Part shown: piece after piece, positions 1 to 10,708 of the stretch
Layout: the number at the start of each line of letters is the position of its first letter
How positions within the stretch are numbered: the first letter of the stretch is position 1
NCBI GenBank assembly: GCA_033961575.1
Contig: CM066737.1
Coordinates: forward strand, 45,174,771-45,238,770
Source of the DNA: Aselliscus stoliczkanus
Lineage: Eukaryota > Chordata > Mammalia > Chiroptera > Hipposideridae
DNA length: 64,000 nt
Reading direction: 5' to 3'
The notes under the pieces: generated by a model
Databases searched by the model: none
Told to the model about the DNA's origin: nothing
What the model saw: only the letters and a program-made list of their open reading frames with translations
Translations under genes and position numbers: made by a program

Positions 1-18
1 AGGGATTGGTAGTTATTT

Positions 19-522
19 TTTTTTTAATTGGGGAATTGGGGGAGAGAAACAGTGTTGGGGAATTGGGGAAGGGACCAGCTAAGTTGTCGTTCTTCAATCT
101 TAGTTGTGGAGGGCGCCAGTCACCATCTGGCTGCCCCTCGGCAGCTCGTGGCTTCTAAGCTCAAGGTGTTGTGTTCAATCTTAGTTGCGAGTGGGCATAG
201 CCACTATCCCATGCAGGAGTCGAACCTGGCAGCCTTGTTGTTAAGAGCATATGCTCAATCCACTGAGCCATCCACGTGGAAGCTCAGCTCAAGGTGCCGA
301 GTTCAGTCTTAGTGGCGGGCAGGCATAGCCCACCATCTAACAGGCAGTCTTGTTGTTGGAACATGTGCTCTCACCAGCTGAGCCATCCTCCTGCCTGCTC
401 AGCGGCAGCTCAGCTCAGACACAGCATCACTGACCCGTGTGGGAATCGAACCAGCAGCTCTGTTCCTCAGAGCTTGCACTCTTAAGCTAACTCTTAACCC
501 ACTGAGTCACTCAGCCAGCCCA
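19..522 (-). mobile_element. composite multi-tRNA SINE, ~500 bp
   Basis: Minus-strand element flanked by perfect 12-bp TSDs, TGGTAGTTATTT at 7-18 and 523-534. It has several tRNA-like units in a row; each shows a reverse-complement B box (..GGAATCGAACC.. type) and a GAGC/GAGT-CACTCAGCCAG-like head. The 3' end (left) is AATTGGGGAATTGGGGGAG, as in the other composite SINEs here. Confidence 0.85.
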
Positions 523-734
523 TGGTAGTTATTTAATATTGGATCTTGGCAAGGCTTCTGAAAACTCCTTTAATTTTGGGAAACAGAATCACACAGAAAT
601 CATTTGCTGAATCCTGAGCTTGAGGTTCAGCTTGGCTGTTCTCCCTGTCCCTTTACATTTTATATCCATTTTGGCCCTGCCTACCTCAATATCTAATCAG
701 TTACCAAGACCTACTTTTTTTTTGATACTGAAAT

Positions 735-1430
735 ATTTTGAATATATCCCCCATCTGTGTTTCTGCTATTTCTGCCCTGGCACAGGCCCTTATCATTTAT
801 GGCCTGCACAACTACAGTAGCATTTTTGCTCTTCTCTCCCTTTCCCTAGTCCACTCTTCCTGCAGCCACAATGATTATTTCAAAGAACACAAATATGATC
901 AGGCCATTCCCTTGCTTAGAAACCTTCAACGTCTCCTTATCACCTACAAGGTAAATTCTAAGTCTTTCTTGGTCAGGCCCTTTTGGTAAACCTGCCTCAA
1001 CTCCAGCTTTGCCCTCCTTTCATTGAACACTCAGCAATATAGAACTGGTGAAAGATTTCCTGTACTCATCCTTTCATTTATTGCTCCTGTGCCTTTATTC
1101 TTTTCTCTCATCTTGGACTGTTCTCTTCTTTTTTGTGGTACACACCTACTCAGTGTTTTACTTTCTCAGGAAACTTGCCTTTCTCTAGCACCCCCACCAT
1201 TTCCCCAAGTGCCCTTTATCTGTGTCTTATAATATGCCATTCAAAACTCTGCCGTTTTACTGAGAAGGTTGTATTACCTGTATAAATGAATGTATTTTTT
1301 CCTCTAGTCTGAGAGATCCTTGACTGGATAATATTTTATTAAATTTCAATATTCCCAATGTCTAGCACAGTATGTGACATATAGTTGGTAGTTGGTAATA
1401 ATTTGTTGAATGGTGTGAATAAATGTCCTA
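735..1430 (+). repeat. ancient L2-like LINE remnant
   Basis: The phrases CTAGCACAGTATGTGACATA and TTTGTTGAATGGTGTGAATA near 1360-1425 match the usual L2 3' end (..GCCTGGCACATAGTAG.., ..GTTGAATGAATGAA..). The upstream CTTGCTTAGAAACCTTCAACG region is of the same general type. Highly diverged; the upstream limit is uncertain. Confidence 0.4.
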
Positions 1431-1789
1431 TGTGGTATACATAATCAAGATTAAATATTAAGATTTTTGTGTTTGGTTGTTAGTAGTCATTCAAAAAACA
1501 TGAGCCACTTAATATTGTTTTATGCATTAAATTTTGTGTAATTATTTCTGAGCCTATGTTAGATACACATAGTTATCCAGGTAAGCATTCTTATTTGGAG
1601 TAATGGAAGTTTTACATACCTCCAGGTACCTGCCTCAGGTTGTAACATGTTGTCATTTCCCATCAGAAATTAACCTGAGCATATGGATCTTTTCTAGGAA
1701 CCAAAAAAAGTTTTTCTTTTGTGATATTTACAGGAAATAAACTTATAGAAAAATACTTAGTGTGAGCAGATAGTACTTCTAAAACTTTT

Positions 1790-1945
1790 ACATACTTATG
1801 AGTCACCTGGAGATTTTATTGAAATACAGATTCCTATTCAGTAAGTCTTGGGTGAGGTCTGAGATTCTGCATTTCTAACAATCTCCCAGAGGATGCTGAT
1901 GTTGCCGCTTCACAGACCACACTTTGAGTGACAAGGTGGTAGATG
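1790..1945. repeat. MER5A-like hAT nonautonomous DNA element
   Basis: AGTCACCTGGAGATTTTATTG, GATTCTGCATTTCTAACAA and CAGACCACACTTTGAGTGAC follow the ordered landmarks of the mammalian MER5A (hAT-Charlie) consensus as I recall it. Diverged, with no clear TSD. Confidence 0.6.
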
Positions 1946-2062
1946 TTATTTTCTAGATTCTTCCTTTAGCAGTTGATCAAAACAATTTTCAGTTTTCATT
2001 TTGTATGTCTAAATCATCATCCATGTTTTAATCTCATCTTTCATCTTTTTTTTATATTTTAG

Positions 2063-2113
2063 CAAGACAGTGATAATGCTAATATGTCACCACAATCTCC
2101 AGTATCATCTGAG
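2063..2113 (+). CDS. LRCH2: LRCH2 coding exon (first of six in the window)
   Basis: A 51-bp exon between a pyrimidine-rich ...TTTTAG acceptor (AG at 2061-2062) and a GAG|GTACAAG donor. It encodes 17 residues, QDSDNANMSPQSPVSSE, in phase 0 and reads straight into the next exon. The peptide is polar and Ser/Asn-rich, matching the low-complexity linker between the N-terminal leucine-rich repeats and the C-terminal calponin-homology (CH) domain of LRCH proteins. Alone it is too short to identify. The call rests on in-frame joining to the five downstream exons. The LRR exons and start codon must lie upstream of this window. Confidence 0.8.
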
Positions 2114-3458
2114 GTACAAGTTCTGTTTTTATATGTGTTTACATAAGGTTCTTTCTTGTCTCTTCTCTAAACTCATCTTTCTTTTTTTTACACTAATTTA
2201 TTCACCCATATTTAAAAAGCCACATAGGTTAATTTGTACAAACCTAGCCTACAAAAAATTCTAAGAACACCATATTTTTGTACAAATATTCATAATAAAT
2301 ATAGCTTAAGTTACTCATTGGAAAATTCCCATAGATCACAGAAAATAATTCATTTTATGTAATCTATATGTTGTTAAATTAATCCATATTTTGAAATAAA
2401 TAATAGAAACATCTTTAAAATTTTAAATTTGAAAAAAGTACTTCAGCATTGTGCAATGACCTTTGGTTTTTCTCATAACCATTCAGGTTTGAAAGCAATG
2501 CAAGAGAAACTTCCTTTTTCCACGAGAAACATCCCTGCAGTGGGTTGTTCCTATCGACAGGAGGGTACACATTTCCTAGGATCTTAGACCTGGGGGGGGT
2601 CATCGGAAGAAGGGGTAGATGAGACTTTGTCAGATCTCAACCAAATACTTTGATGGTTTGAATGATTGATTTTTGAAATTTAGTTAAACCTACTGCTTTA
2701 CAACAAGAGATAAGTTTTAAAATTCTAAATAGTACCTTTTCTTCAGATTACCATATTTATTAGTCTAAGAGTGTATTGTTATTTTTAAATACATAAGTAT
2801 GCATTCATTTGGTGAATTCAGGACTGTCTAAATGTTTGGATGATCCAAATCCACCATATAACTTTTGTTAATTAGATAGTATTTCATTTTATATAGGTAG
2901 TGTTAAATATTTTTAAAAGCTAGGATTATTTGTCTATTGAGTGAGTTGTATTATAAAACTTTTAGATAGACTTGGACATTAGTTTTATAAATATGTTTCT
3001 AAATTATTTATATGGCAGATAAAGTGGTTTACATTCTTTTAGAAAATAATTTAAGTTAGGATATCCTAAAAGTAGCCTTTGTCATATGCTTTTATAAGCC
3101 TTTTCTTCTACTTTCAGTTATAACAAATGTAAGCATCTAAGTGACTTTGTGATTTTATGATCTGTAATCATGGGGAGTATTAGTGCCAGTTTTCTCAAGT
3201 AAATTGTGTCACTTATATAATGCATTTTGCTTGCATTTGAATAAGTAAAATTTTTGTTGGAAATTCATGGCATTTGAACCAAAATAATGAAGAGAAACTG
3301 GGGCTTATGGGCAGATAGTGTGGTAAGCATGTGTTTTGGTAGCTCAACTAACATTCTGCTTGAACTGTATATATCATGTTAATCAGCAGAAGATTCAGAT
3401 TTAACATAATTCTGATTGCTTGAATTTTATCTGTGAAAGGAAAATGATAAAAAGCAAT
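2114..3458 (+). other. intron sequence, no feature seen
   Basis: First part of the intron between the exons at 2063 and 4520. AT-rich single-copy-looking sequence. ORFs are short and lack family resemblance. I see no SINE, L1 or TSD. Confidence 0.6.
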
Positions 3459-3460
3459 TA

Positions 3461-3616
3461 CAGTAATACTTTGGTTTGTGAGCATAATTCGTTCAAGATA
3501 CAAATTACTTATATTGCAAGACATCACTTGTTTACCACGTTAAAATGTATTAGAAATGTTTGCATGTCTTGCGGATCACTTGCACACCAAGTTACTCGCA
3601 ATCCAAGGTTTTACTG
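3461..3616. mobile_element. 156-bp palindromic TA-flanked MITE (copy 1)
   Basis: Begins CAGTAATACTTTGGTTTGTG and ends CCAAGGTTTTACTG, flanked by TA at 3459-3460 and 3617-3618. The halves are inverted complements with a central CATCACTTGTTTACCACGTT region. A second copy of exactly the same length is at 38034-38189. The TA target and palindromic structure indicate a Tc1/mariner-mobilised nonautonomous element. Confidence 0.8.
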
Positions 3617-3659
3617 TAATGCTTGACTACTAACAAAGGCTTGTCTGTACATTTACCTA

Positions 3660-3790
3660 TGAGCAGTCCCATGAACTGGGTATTATCCTCATCATTTCAT
3701 AGCTAAAGAGACTGATAACTTTGCCCAAAGACCTTAGTCAATAAATGGTAGAGAGTTGACTGAAACCCGGACTTTAGCTACTTCATGGTT
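3660..3790 (+). repeat. MIR SINE remnant
   Basis: Contains the MIR core landmarks in order: TATTATCCTCATCATTTCATA, AAGAGACTGATAACTTTGCC, AATAAATGGTAGAG and CCCGGACTTTAGC. Old and diverged. Confidence 0.65.
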
Positions 3791-3834
3791 GTTGCACAGA
3801 TCAAATAAGATGCTGCTAAAATTATATTATCTTA

Positions 3835-3975
3835 CCATTTTACATTTACAACATGCTTTCTTTTAGTTATTTCAATTAATCTTTACAACACCCCATTTTA
3901 AAGATGAAGAAACAGTAAACAGAGATTAAATGTTTTGTTCAAGACTTAGCCTAAGCTTTCTGACTCAAATTTCAG
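3835..3975 (+). repeat. MIR SINE remnant
   Basis: ATTTCAATTAATCTTTACAAC, CCCATTTTAAAGATGAAGAAA and GTTCAAGACTTAGCC follow the MIR consensus order (..CCATTTTACAGATGAGGAAAC..). Diverged. Confidence 0.55.
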
Positions 3976-3989
3976 ATTTAAAAAAATAT

Positions 3990-4519
3990 ACCACAGTTCT
4001 TTCCACAGCATACAACTAACTGTGTAGAAGCACTGTGAAGCAATGTGCATTCAAATAGAAGGCATAATAATTTATCACCTATCATTCTGCAGCCCCTATT
4101 AGTATGAATGTGTAGATTTCCCTCAGATATCCACTGTCGAGTCCATGGTAGATAAAGAGTGAATGTTGCTGATTTCACTTATCTTTTCATTGAAGTTTAC
4201 TTCATTTGGGGGGAGACTTTAATTTGGTTATTCACTCAAAATTAATATCTATTTATTTTATGCACTTAAATAATTTTCTTTTTCATTTTTCTTATGCTAT
4301 GAGAGAGAAATATTAAGTATTTAAAGACAAACAGGTCAATTAGGAAATATTTATAGACATTTTAAAAGTAAAATTATTAATTTAAGTTGAAATGCAGTTT
4401 ATCTTTCTCTATTTCATTAATCATGGAAAAAATAAATACTTCTCAAAATTGCAATTGATTTAAATAACTACCTTGATTATTTTGAAAGAAAAGAGGTTTT
4501 ATTTGTTTTCTGTTTTTAG
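3990..4519 (+). other. intron sequence, no feature seen
   Basis: AT-rich remainder of the intron ahead of the exon at 4520. No repeat family recognised. Confidence 0.55.
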
Positions 4520-4577
4520 GACTATGATAGAACTGATGGTTTTTCACATGGTCCTTTTGGCTTGAAGCCTAGATCAG
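4520..4577 (+). CDS. LRCH2: LRCH2 coding exon
   Basis: A 58-bp exon with acceptor TTTTTAG|GAC (AG 4518-4519) and donor TCAG|GTAAAT. It encodes DYDRTDGFSHGPFGLKPRS plus the first base of an Ala codon, so it ends in phase 1. The next exon supplies the two missing bases. The segment belongs to the linker ahead of the CH domain. No known catalytic or binding motif is visible. Identity comes from context and from resemblance to LRCH2 as I remember it. Confidence 0.85.
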
Positions 4578-5334
4578 GTAAATATATATTTTGCAAATAA
4601 AATTTTTGGTTATACATGAAAATAGAGTTTCCCAGCTTAAATGGGATTTGATTCCATAGTTTTAAGTACACATAGATTCTTTCCCCTCTCCTAAAAGTAA
4701 TTTTCTCTTAATCTTATTTGTCTTTCCAATTCCCATTCCCCATTTCTTTCTTCCTCTTTACCTTCAAGCTCCTGAAACCTCAGCTTTTTGCCTTAGATAT
4801 ACTGCAGTCTTATTTCTACTCCACTGTGACTGCTATTAGAATGACCACTCTGCCAGCAGACCAAACACTGTTTGAAATTATAGCACTCCATTATATTGTG
4901 GTTTTAAAAAGGGATCTTTTCGCATTTGGCAAGCCCAAAAGAAAATGGATCCATGTTACTTGGCAAGGTATTGAATTATAGTTTTTATTCCTGAATAACT
5001 GTATTGACCTTCAAGAATAATTTCCTTTTTCTTTAAAGATAATAAAGGCTAACTTATGTTCAATAATATTTTTAACCTGGATCATACATTTCTAAAAATG
5101 TTTATTTAAATAAAAACATGTATAGGTAATAGAAATCATTATACTTGTCTTCCCTGTTGTTGCTTTCAATTATGCAGATAAGTAGACTCCTATTATATTC
5201 TGTAAAATATGTTTAGAATGTATTAATAAGTAATAGTGTTTTATGTAGTTTTGATTATTTTTATCATGCCTCTTTCCCTATTGATGGTTGATCCTAGTAG
5301 CTTTGTAATAAGCTGGAAATTTCTATTTTTATAG
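4578..5334 (+). other. intron sequence, no feature seen
   Basis: 757-bp intron with a good GTAAAT donor and TTTATAG acceptor. A + strand ORF at 4718-4981 has no recognisable family and is ignored. Confidence 0.6.
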
Positions 5335-5447
5335 CTTTTAGCCGCTCATCTCGCCAGGGATATGGGGCAGCAGATCCCGGATTTACAATGAGAAGAAAGA
5401 TGGAACATCTAAGGGAAGAACGAGAACAAATACAACAACTTCGCAAT
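5335..5447 (+). CDS. LRCH2: LRCH2 coding exon, charged helix before the CH domain
   Basis: A 113-bp exon with acceptor TTTATAG|CTTTTAGC and donor CGCAAT|GTAAGT. It completes the split Ala codon and then gives 37 residues. These include GAADPGFTMRRKMEHLREE and then EQIQQLRN, a highly charged, probably helical run leading into the CH domain. It ends in phase 0, so it joins the exon at 5622 without a shift; the intron between them is only 174 bp. No stop or frameshift is present. Confidence 0.9.
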
Positions 5448-5621
5448 GTAAGTTAGATGGCCCTTTCAGATCTGCTTTGTAGACATGAGTTTAACTTGGA
5501 AAATTAACAATGTCTATGGATTTTATTTTCAATGATAAAATTTTGAATTATACAATGATTAGTAATATAAATATATAATGTTTAGATACAGTATCTGTGA
5601 TTTATACCCATTTCTTTATAG

Positions 5622-5759
5622 AATCTCGAATCCAAATTAAAAGTAATTTTGCCTGATGACATTGGAGCTGCACTTATGGATGGGGTTGTTCTCTGCCATT
5701 TAGCCAATCATATAAGGCCACGCTCTGTAGCTAGTATCCATGTGCCATCACCGGCAGTG
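5622..5759 (+). CDS. LRCH2: LRCH2 coding exon, first half of the calponin-homology domain
   Basis: A 138-bp exon (46 codons, phase 0 at both ends) with acceptor TTTATAG|AAT and donor GCAGTG|GTAAGT. It encodes the CH-domain core: LPDDIGAALMDGVVLCHLAN, then HIRPRSVASIHVPSPAV. The D-G-V-x-L-C-x-L-x-N pattern is the CH helix signature, shared by all LRCH proteins. LRCH proteins combine N-terminal LRRs with one C-terminal CH domain and are linked to cytoskeletal regulation and DOCK-family binding; LRCH2 itself is poorly studied. This is the strongest single exon for the family call. LRCH1 and LRCH3 are close paralogues, but the final exon favours LRCH2. Confidence 0.95.
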
Positions 5760-6078
5760 GTAAGTTTTGTCTGCAATTTGTTAGTTTTCTCAAGGAAGAT
5801 AGAGCCTCTCGAAACTGTCTTAAATAATATACCTAAATATATCTTTGTGTCCTTGTAAAATGAATAATACTTGTTTGATATGCTATGGGTGCCAATTATA
5901 GGGGAAGGGATTGGGGAAAGAAGATACAGGGGAAAATTAAAATACAATAAATAAAATGAGACAGGATTGATTGTGTTTCAAGAAAAAAATATACCTAAAT
6001 AAATTAAACTTTCAGTTTTGATTAATTTGTATATAAATATGTCTGAAAATATGCGTTTTTTTCCCCCTTACATTACAG

Positions 6079-6156
6079 CCTAAACTGAGCATGGCAAAAT
6101 GTCGAAGAAACGTAGAAAATTTTCTTGATGCTTGTAAAAAGTTGGGTGTCTCACAG
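6079..6156 (+). CDS. LRCH2: LRCH2 coding exon, second part of the CH domain
   Basis: A 78-bp exon (26 codons, phase 0) with acceptor CATTACAG|CCT and donor TCACAG|GTAATT. It encodes PKLSMAKCRRNVENFLDACK followed by KLGVSQ, the highly conserved middle of the LRCH CH domain. It is followed by the 46,560-bp last intron. Reading frame and splice sites are intact. Confidence 0.95.
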
Positions 6157-6345
6157 GTAATTGTTATTTTTCTATCAAAAATGATCATTCAAATATTAAT
6201 TTATTACATGCACACTGGAATTCTTATTCTTCACAGTAGGAATGAATAGTGATTTTGAACATGAAAATGAATATCTTCCATTGGTACCTTCTATTGAGTT
6301 CCAGCTTTAACTGCAGCAGATCTCTAATGAATATTTTTAAGCTGC

Positions 6346-6464
6346 TTTTTTTTTTTTTTTTTTTTTTTTTGGAGAGCAATGTCACTGGCCCTCACATGTA
6401 GGACCTGAACCGGGGCCGCTGGTTTCCCAAGCCAGCACTTAACCACCACGCCACACAGCCGGCC
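6346..6464 (-). mobile_element. short tRNA-head SINE
   Basis: A 25-T tract (poly(A) on the minus strand), then TCACTGGCCCTCACATGTAG, a B-box complement (CTGAACCGGGG) and the terminal CACACAGCCGGCCC. Imperfect TSD TAAGC[T/A]GCTTTTTT on both sides. Confidence 0.9.
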
Positions 6465-6619
6465 CTAAGCAGCTTTTTTAAAGTCATTTCCAAAACAGCT
6501 ACATATATGGAAAAATTTACTCATAATACACATCATTGAATAAAATAATATAGTGTCCATATTAGAACTTAGTTTTGATGTCATTGCTCCTCATTTTTCC
6601 TGGTGGAGGACATTTGGAC

Positions 6620-6805
6620 TCCTTTGCATAGTAAATCCATGGACAGACTCTGATTGGAAGATTTATATTCACCTTGAATGGCGTATTAAACTTGAGTGAT
6701 GAACACACAAGTCAATATACAGATGATGCATTATGGAATTGTATACTTGAAGCCTGTATAATCTTATTAACCAATATCACCCCAATAAAATTATTGAAAC
6801 TAAAA
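6620..6805 (+). mobile_element. L1 3'-end fragment
   Basis: GATGAACACACAAGTCAATA, AATTGTATACTTGAAGCCTG and ACCAATATCACCCCAATAAA are landmarks of the 3' UTR end common in bat L1s. This is a 5'-truncated copy of under 200 bp, in the LRCH2 orientation. The left border is not precise. Confidence 0.5.
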
Positions 6806-7074
6806 ATAAACTTTATTTAAAATGTCAAATTGGAAATCTTAGTAACATTATGATACTATTTCACTGGATAAACTTTGAAAATTGTAGGAATTGGCTTCTG
6901 TTTCATGTAATAGTTGTAATACTGTAAAGTGATAATTAAAGCTATATTGTAAATGTTCAAGAAAATGCATAATCAAAACATTGTTTTTTGGAAAACATAA
7001 GCCTAACATCAACATGACTGACGGCTGAGAGGACATGACATTAGTAGCAGATCACAATCTAGTTGTGCTTTTCT

Positions 7075-7179
7075 GTTTTTTTTTGAGGGCAGTGTCACTG
7101 GCCCTCATATGTGGGACCCGAACTGGGGCCGCTGGCTTCTCAAGCCAGCGCTTAACCACCACACCACTCGGCCGGCCCA
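7075..7179 (-). mobile_element. short tRNA-head SINE with perfect TSD
   Basis: T-tract, GAGGGCAGTGTCACTGGCC, B-box complement GACCCGAACTGGGG, anticodon-arm hairpin and GGCCGGCCC end. Flanked by perfect 11-bp TSDs TGTGCTTTTCT at 7064-7074 and 7180-7190. Confidence 0.95.
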
Positions 7180-7204
7180 TGTGCTTTTCTAAATGTAATT
7201 TAAT

Positions 7205-7375
7205 TTTTAAAATTATTTTTTATTGAGAAATAATTGGCATATAACATTATGTAAGTTTAAGGTGTGCAGTGTGTTGATTTGATACACGTATATAATGAGC
7301 TGTGCTTCTTAAGCTCTCTTTTTCAACAGTGCCATAATCATTTGATCTAAATATTTCACTCTAACCTCATTTCTC
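7205..7375 (-). repeat. ancient L1 3' UTR fragment
   Basis: TTTTTTATTGAGAAATAATTG, GGCATATAACATTATGTAAG and TTGATTTGATACACGTATA are the reverse-complement landmarks of old L1M-type 3' ends. Confidence 0.55.
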
Positions 7376-7531
7376 AAGTAAATAAATATAATTTATGTAG
7401 AGAGAATCAGTTGAATTGCTGTATAATTTGGAAACTATATCTTGTTTTTCTCTAATTATATCTTTTCTATGCTTTTCATTCCTGAAAAGTTTAATTCTTA
7501 ACCGTTTTTATGTTCTTTCTTTGTGGTACTC

Positions 7532-7604
7532 TTTTTTTTTTTTTTTTTTTTTTGCTGCTGGCTTCCCAAGCCAGTGCTTAACCACCACACCACTCGGCCA
7601 GCCC
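7532..7604 (-). mobile_element. 5'-half-only short SINE copy
   Basis: A 24-T tract is joined directly to GCTGCTGGCTTCCCAAGCC and the ACTCGGCCAGCCC end. The B-box side of the SINE head is missing. The flanking repeat TGGTACTCTTTT/TGGTACTCTT supports a retrotransposed, internally primed or internally deleted copy. Confidence 0.8.
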
Positions 7605-7744
7605 TCTTTTTGGTACTCTTAATCTCTTAGAATATATAAAAATTCGGAAGGTTTTTTTTTTTCTACTTACTATTGAATTATATACATTTTCCTGTATTGC
7701 CATTTTTAGAGTTTTTTTGGGGGGAGAGTTCTCAATAAACATTT

Positions 7745-7910
7745 ATTGAATGAACTCATGTTTTACAGATGAGCAAACTGAGGCACAGAGACGTTAGGGA
7801 ACTTGTCCAAGGTCACATCTTTAGTAAATAGTAGAGCCATGCTGTGAACCCAGGTGGCCGAACAGCAAAACCTACCCTCTAACTTGGTTTCCGTTCTTTT
7901 ACATGAAAGA
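7745..7910 (+). repeat. MIR SINE remnant
   Basis: TTTTACAGATGAGCAAACTG, AGGCACAGAGACGTTAGGG, AACTTGTCCAAGGTCACA and GTAGAGCCATGCTGTGAACC closely follow the MIR consensus. Confidence 0.85.
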
Positions 7911-8299
7911 CAAGACAGTCCAACATAATCCAGATGCCTTCTTAATACAATAGGCAAGAAGGATAAATGGGAATATCTTACAAAAACTATTCTACTTAGC
8001 ATACTCTTGTCTTCTCTCTCCAGCTTATTCTAGGGCAGGGTTAGTGCACCACCCATCCTCACCATAAAGGGAGATATGGAGGGATCAGTAATCAACTCCT
8101 GTTTTTCTAAATTCTAGCTACTGGTAGTGAGGGAAGAGTTTTAATTTTAGGCCTCAATTTGCTATCCATTGACGTAGAAATGGTAATATTTCATAAATTT
8201 TTTCATTTAATTTTTTTGTTTTAGGTTATTTTTGTTTATTTTACCAGTTTTATAAGGTATAATATACTATAAAGTTTATAAAAATGAAATGTACAATTT

Positions 8300-8970
8300 T
8301 TTTTTTTTAGTTTCAGGTATACAACACAGTGCAATAGCTATAATTTTTACCCCTCAAAGTGACAACTTCCCACCCCCAATTCACCACCCCACTCCTCCCC
8401 CCCCATATCATATATATCTATTACACTTCCATTGACTCCCTTCCACAGTATAATCCATATCCCGTGACTATCTATATATTCAATTACAGTTGGTATACAA
8501 TATTATACAACATCAGCTTCAGGTGTACAGTGCAGTGATCAAGACTCTACTCCATCCATGAAGTGGTCTCCCTAACAAGACATGTTAGACCATCTGACAC
8601 CCCACAAAATATTTACAACATTATTAATTATATTCCCCAAACTGTCTTTCATATCCCTGTGGCAATATTGTAGTTACCTATTTATGCTGTCTAATCCCCA
8701 CCCCTCTCCCAACTAGCAACCCTGTTTTTCCTCTATATCTATGAGACTGTTTGTTTACTTTGCTCATTCATTCAGTTTTTCAGATTCCACATATAAGTGA
8801 GATCATATGGTATTTGTCTTTCTCCAACTGACTTATTTCACTTAACACAGTAGTCTCTAGGTCCATCCATATCATTGCAAATGGTACAATTTCATTCTTC
8901 TTTATAGCAGAATAATACTCCATTAAATAAATGTACCTCAGTTTCTTAATCCAGTCATCTACCGATGCAC
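8300..8970 (-). mobile_element. 5'-truncated young L1 insertion with 16-bp TSD
   Basis: Poly(A) (T-tract on +), L1 3' UTR and the ORF2 C-terminus, truncated at 8970. Perfect 16-bp TSDs, ATGAAATGTACAATTT, occur at 8284-8299 and 8971-8986. The encoded C-terminal peptide WIKKLRYIYLMEYYSAIKKN is typical of L1 ORF2 ends. Confidence 0.95.
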
Positions 8971-9499
8971 ATGAAATGTACAATTTGATAAGTTTTTACA
9001 TATGCATACACCATGAGAACATCACCATAGTCAAGATAATAAACATGTACATTACCCCCAAAGTTCCCTTGTGTCCCTTTGCAATCCGTCCTTTCCCCCA
9101 AGTAAACACTCATCTGCTTTCTATTATGCTTTAGTTTGCATTTTCTATCCAGAGTTGTATGTAAGTGGAATGATACAATATGTATAATTTTTGTAACTTC
9201 TTCCACTCAGTATAATTATTTAACACTCAGTGTTGTTGCATGTATAAATAAGTCATTCCTTTTTATTGCTGAGTAGTATTTTATTATATGACTATACCAC
9301 AGTTTGTTGATCCATTGATTGGTTGATGGCCATTTAGATTGTTTCCAGTTTTAGGGACCTCTACAAATAAGGCATCTATGAACATGTACATACAAGTCTT
9401 TAGATGTATGCCTTTATTAATTTTGAGTAGATACCTACTATCCTGGGAATGGAATGACTGGAACATTTGGTGGGTGAAAGCTTAATATAAGAAAATACA

Positions 9500-9606
9500 G
9501 GGCCGGCCGAGTGCTGTGGTTGTTAAGCGCTGGCTTGGGAAGCCTGCGGCCCTCGTTCGGCTCCCACATATGAGGGCCAGTGACACTGCCCTCAAAAAAA
9601 GAAAGA
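9500..9606 (+). mobile_element. short tRNA-head SINE, + orientation
   Basis: GGCCGGCCGAGTG head, GCTGGCTTGGGAAGCC anticodon arm, degraded B box, GAGGGCCAGTGACACTGCCC and an A-rich tail. Perfect TSDs AAGAAAATACA at 9489-9499 and 9607-9617. Confidence 0.95.
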
Positions 9607-9988
9607 AAGAAAATACAAAACTCTTTTCCAAGGTGGCTATACCATTTAACATTCCTGTAAGTAGTGTATAAGTATTCTATTTCATTTATATCCTCAACAA
9701 TATTCAATATGATTAGTGTTGTTTAATTTTAGCCCTTCTAATAGTTAGCCAATATGGTTTTCATTTGTGTTTCTCTAAAGACTAATGATGTTCAACTTGT
9801 TTTCAAATAATGGCTTATTTGCTATTTGTATGGTTTCTTTTATGAAGTGTCTATTCTAGTCTTTTATCTATTTTTTAATTGGGTTTTCTTTTTAATAATA
9901 TTTTAATTTCATTTGACATACAGTATTATATTTGTTTCAGGTGTACAACATAGTGATTTGACATTTATAGAACTTAAAAAGTGATCGT

Positions 9989-10092
9989 GGGCCGGCCAAG
10001 TGGCGTGGTGGTTAACCACTGGCTTGGAAAGCCAGCAGCCCCAGTTCGGGTCCCACATATGAGGGCCAGTGACACTGCCCTTAAAAAAGAAA
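9989..10092 (+). mobile_element. short tRNA-head SINE, + orientation
   Basis: GGGCCGGCCAAGTGGCGTGG head, CAGTTCGGGTCCC B box, GAGGGCCAGTGACACTGCCC and A tail. TSD AAAAAGTGATCGT on both sides (9976-9988 and just after the tail). Confidence 0.95.
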
Positions 10093-10605
10093 AAAAAAGT
10101 GATCGTCCCGATAAATTGAGTACCCATCTGACAGCATATATAGTAATTACAGTATTATTAATGATATTTCCAATGTGGTACTTTACATCCCCATGACTTT
10201 TTTATAACTGGCAATTTGCATATCTTAATCCCTCACACTTTTTACCCATCCTCTGAACCCCTCTCCCATATGGCAATCATCCAAATGTTCTCTGTATCTG
10301 TGTGTTTATTTCCATTTTGTTGGTTTATTTAGGCTTCTAGATTCCACATATAAGTGAAAACATATGGTATTTGTCTTTCTATATCTGATTTATTTCGTTT
10401 AGTATAATACCCTCCAGGTTCATTCATGTTGACGCAAATGGAAAATTTTCATTCTTTTTTATGGCCGAGTAATATTCCATTGTGTATATGTACTTTTTCT
10501 TTAGACATTCATCTATCAATGGAAATAACTTAGGTTACTTTCATATTTTGACTATTTTAAATAATGCTACAATGAATATAGGGATGCATATGTTTTTTGG
10601 TGTGT

Positions 10606-10708
10606 TTTTTTTTTGAGGGCAGTCTCTCTGGCCCTCATATGCGGGACCCGAACCAGGGCCGCTGGCTTCCCAAGCCAGCGCTTATCCACCTTGCCACTCA
10701 GCCGGCCC
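10606..10708 (-). mobile_element. short tRNA-head SINE
   Basis: T-tract, GAGGGCAGTCTCTCTGGCCC, B-box complement GACCCGAACCAGG and CAGCCGGCCC end. TSD TGCATATG near 10585 and at 10709-10716. Inserted in L1 ORF2 sequence. Confidence 0.9.

Larger units (their letters stand above)
8180..9890 (-). mobile_element. ancient L1 3' part, host of later insertions
   Basis: Minus-strand 3' UTR and ORF2 C-terminal sequence of a diverged L1. Landmarks include GAGTAGTATTTTATTATATG and GGTTGATGGCCATTTAGATT. Interrupted by a younger truncated L1 (8300-8970) and a SINE (9500). It stops at about 9890 in a TTTTTAATTGGGTTTTC context and appears to resume at about 18500-18850 beyond another L1, so the two parts were probably one element. 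Confidence 0.6.

Noticed and set aside
28..485. + strand ORFs over the first 500 bases
   Set aside because: They are translations of an antisense composite SINE with tRNA-like units, not a gene.
5649..5858. ORF running through the exon at 5622 into the intron
   Set aside because: A consensus GTAAGT donor at 5760 and continuity with the exon at 6079 show that the last 33 codons are intronic.
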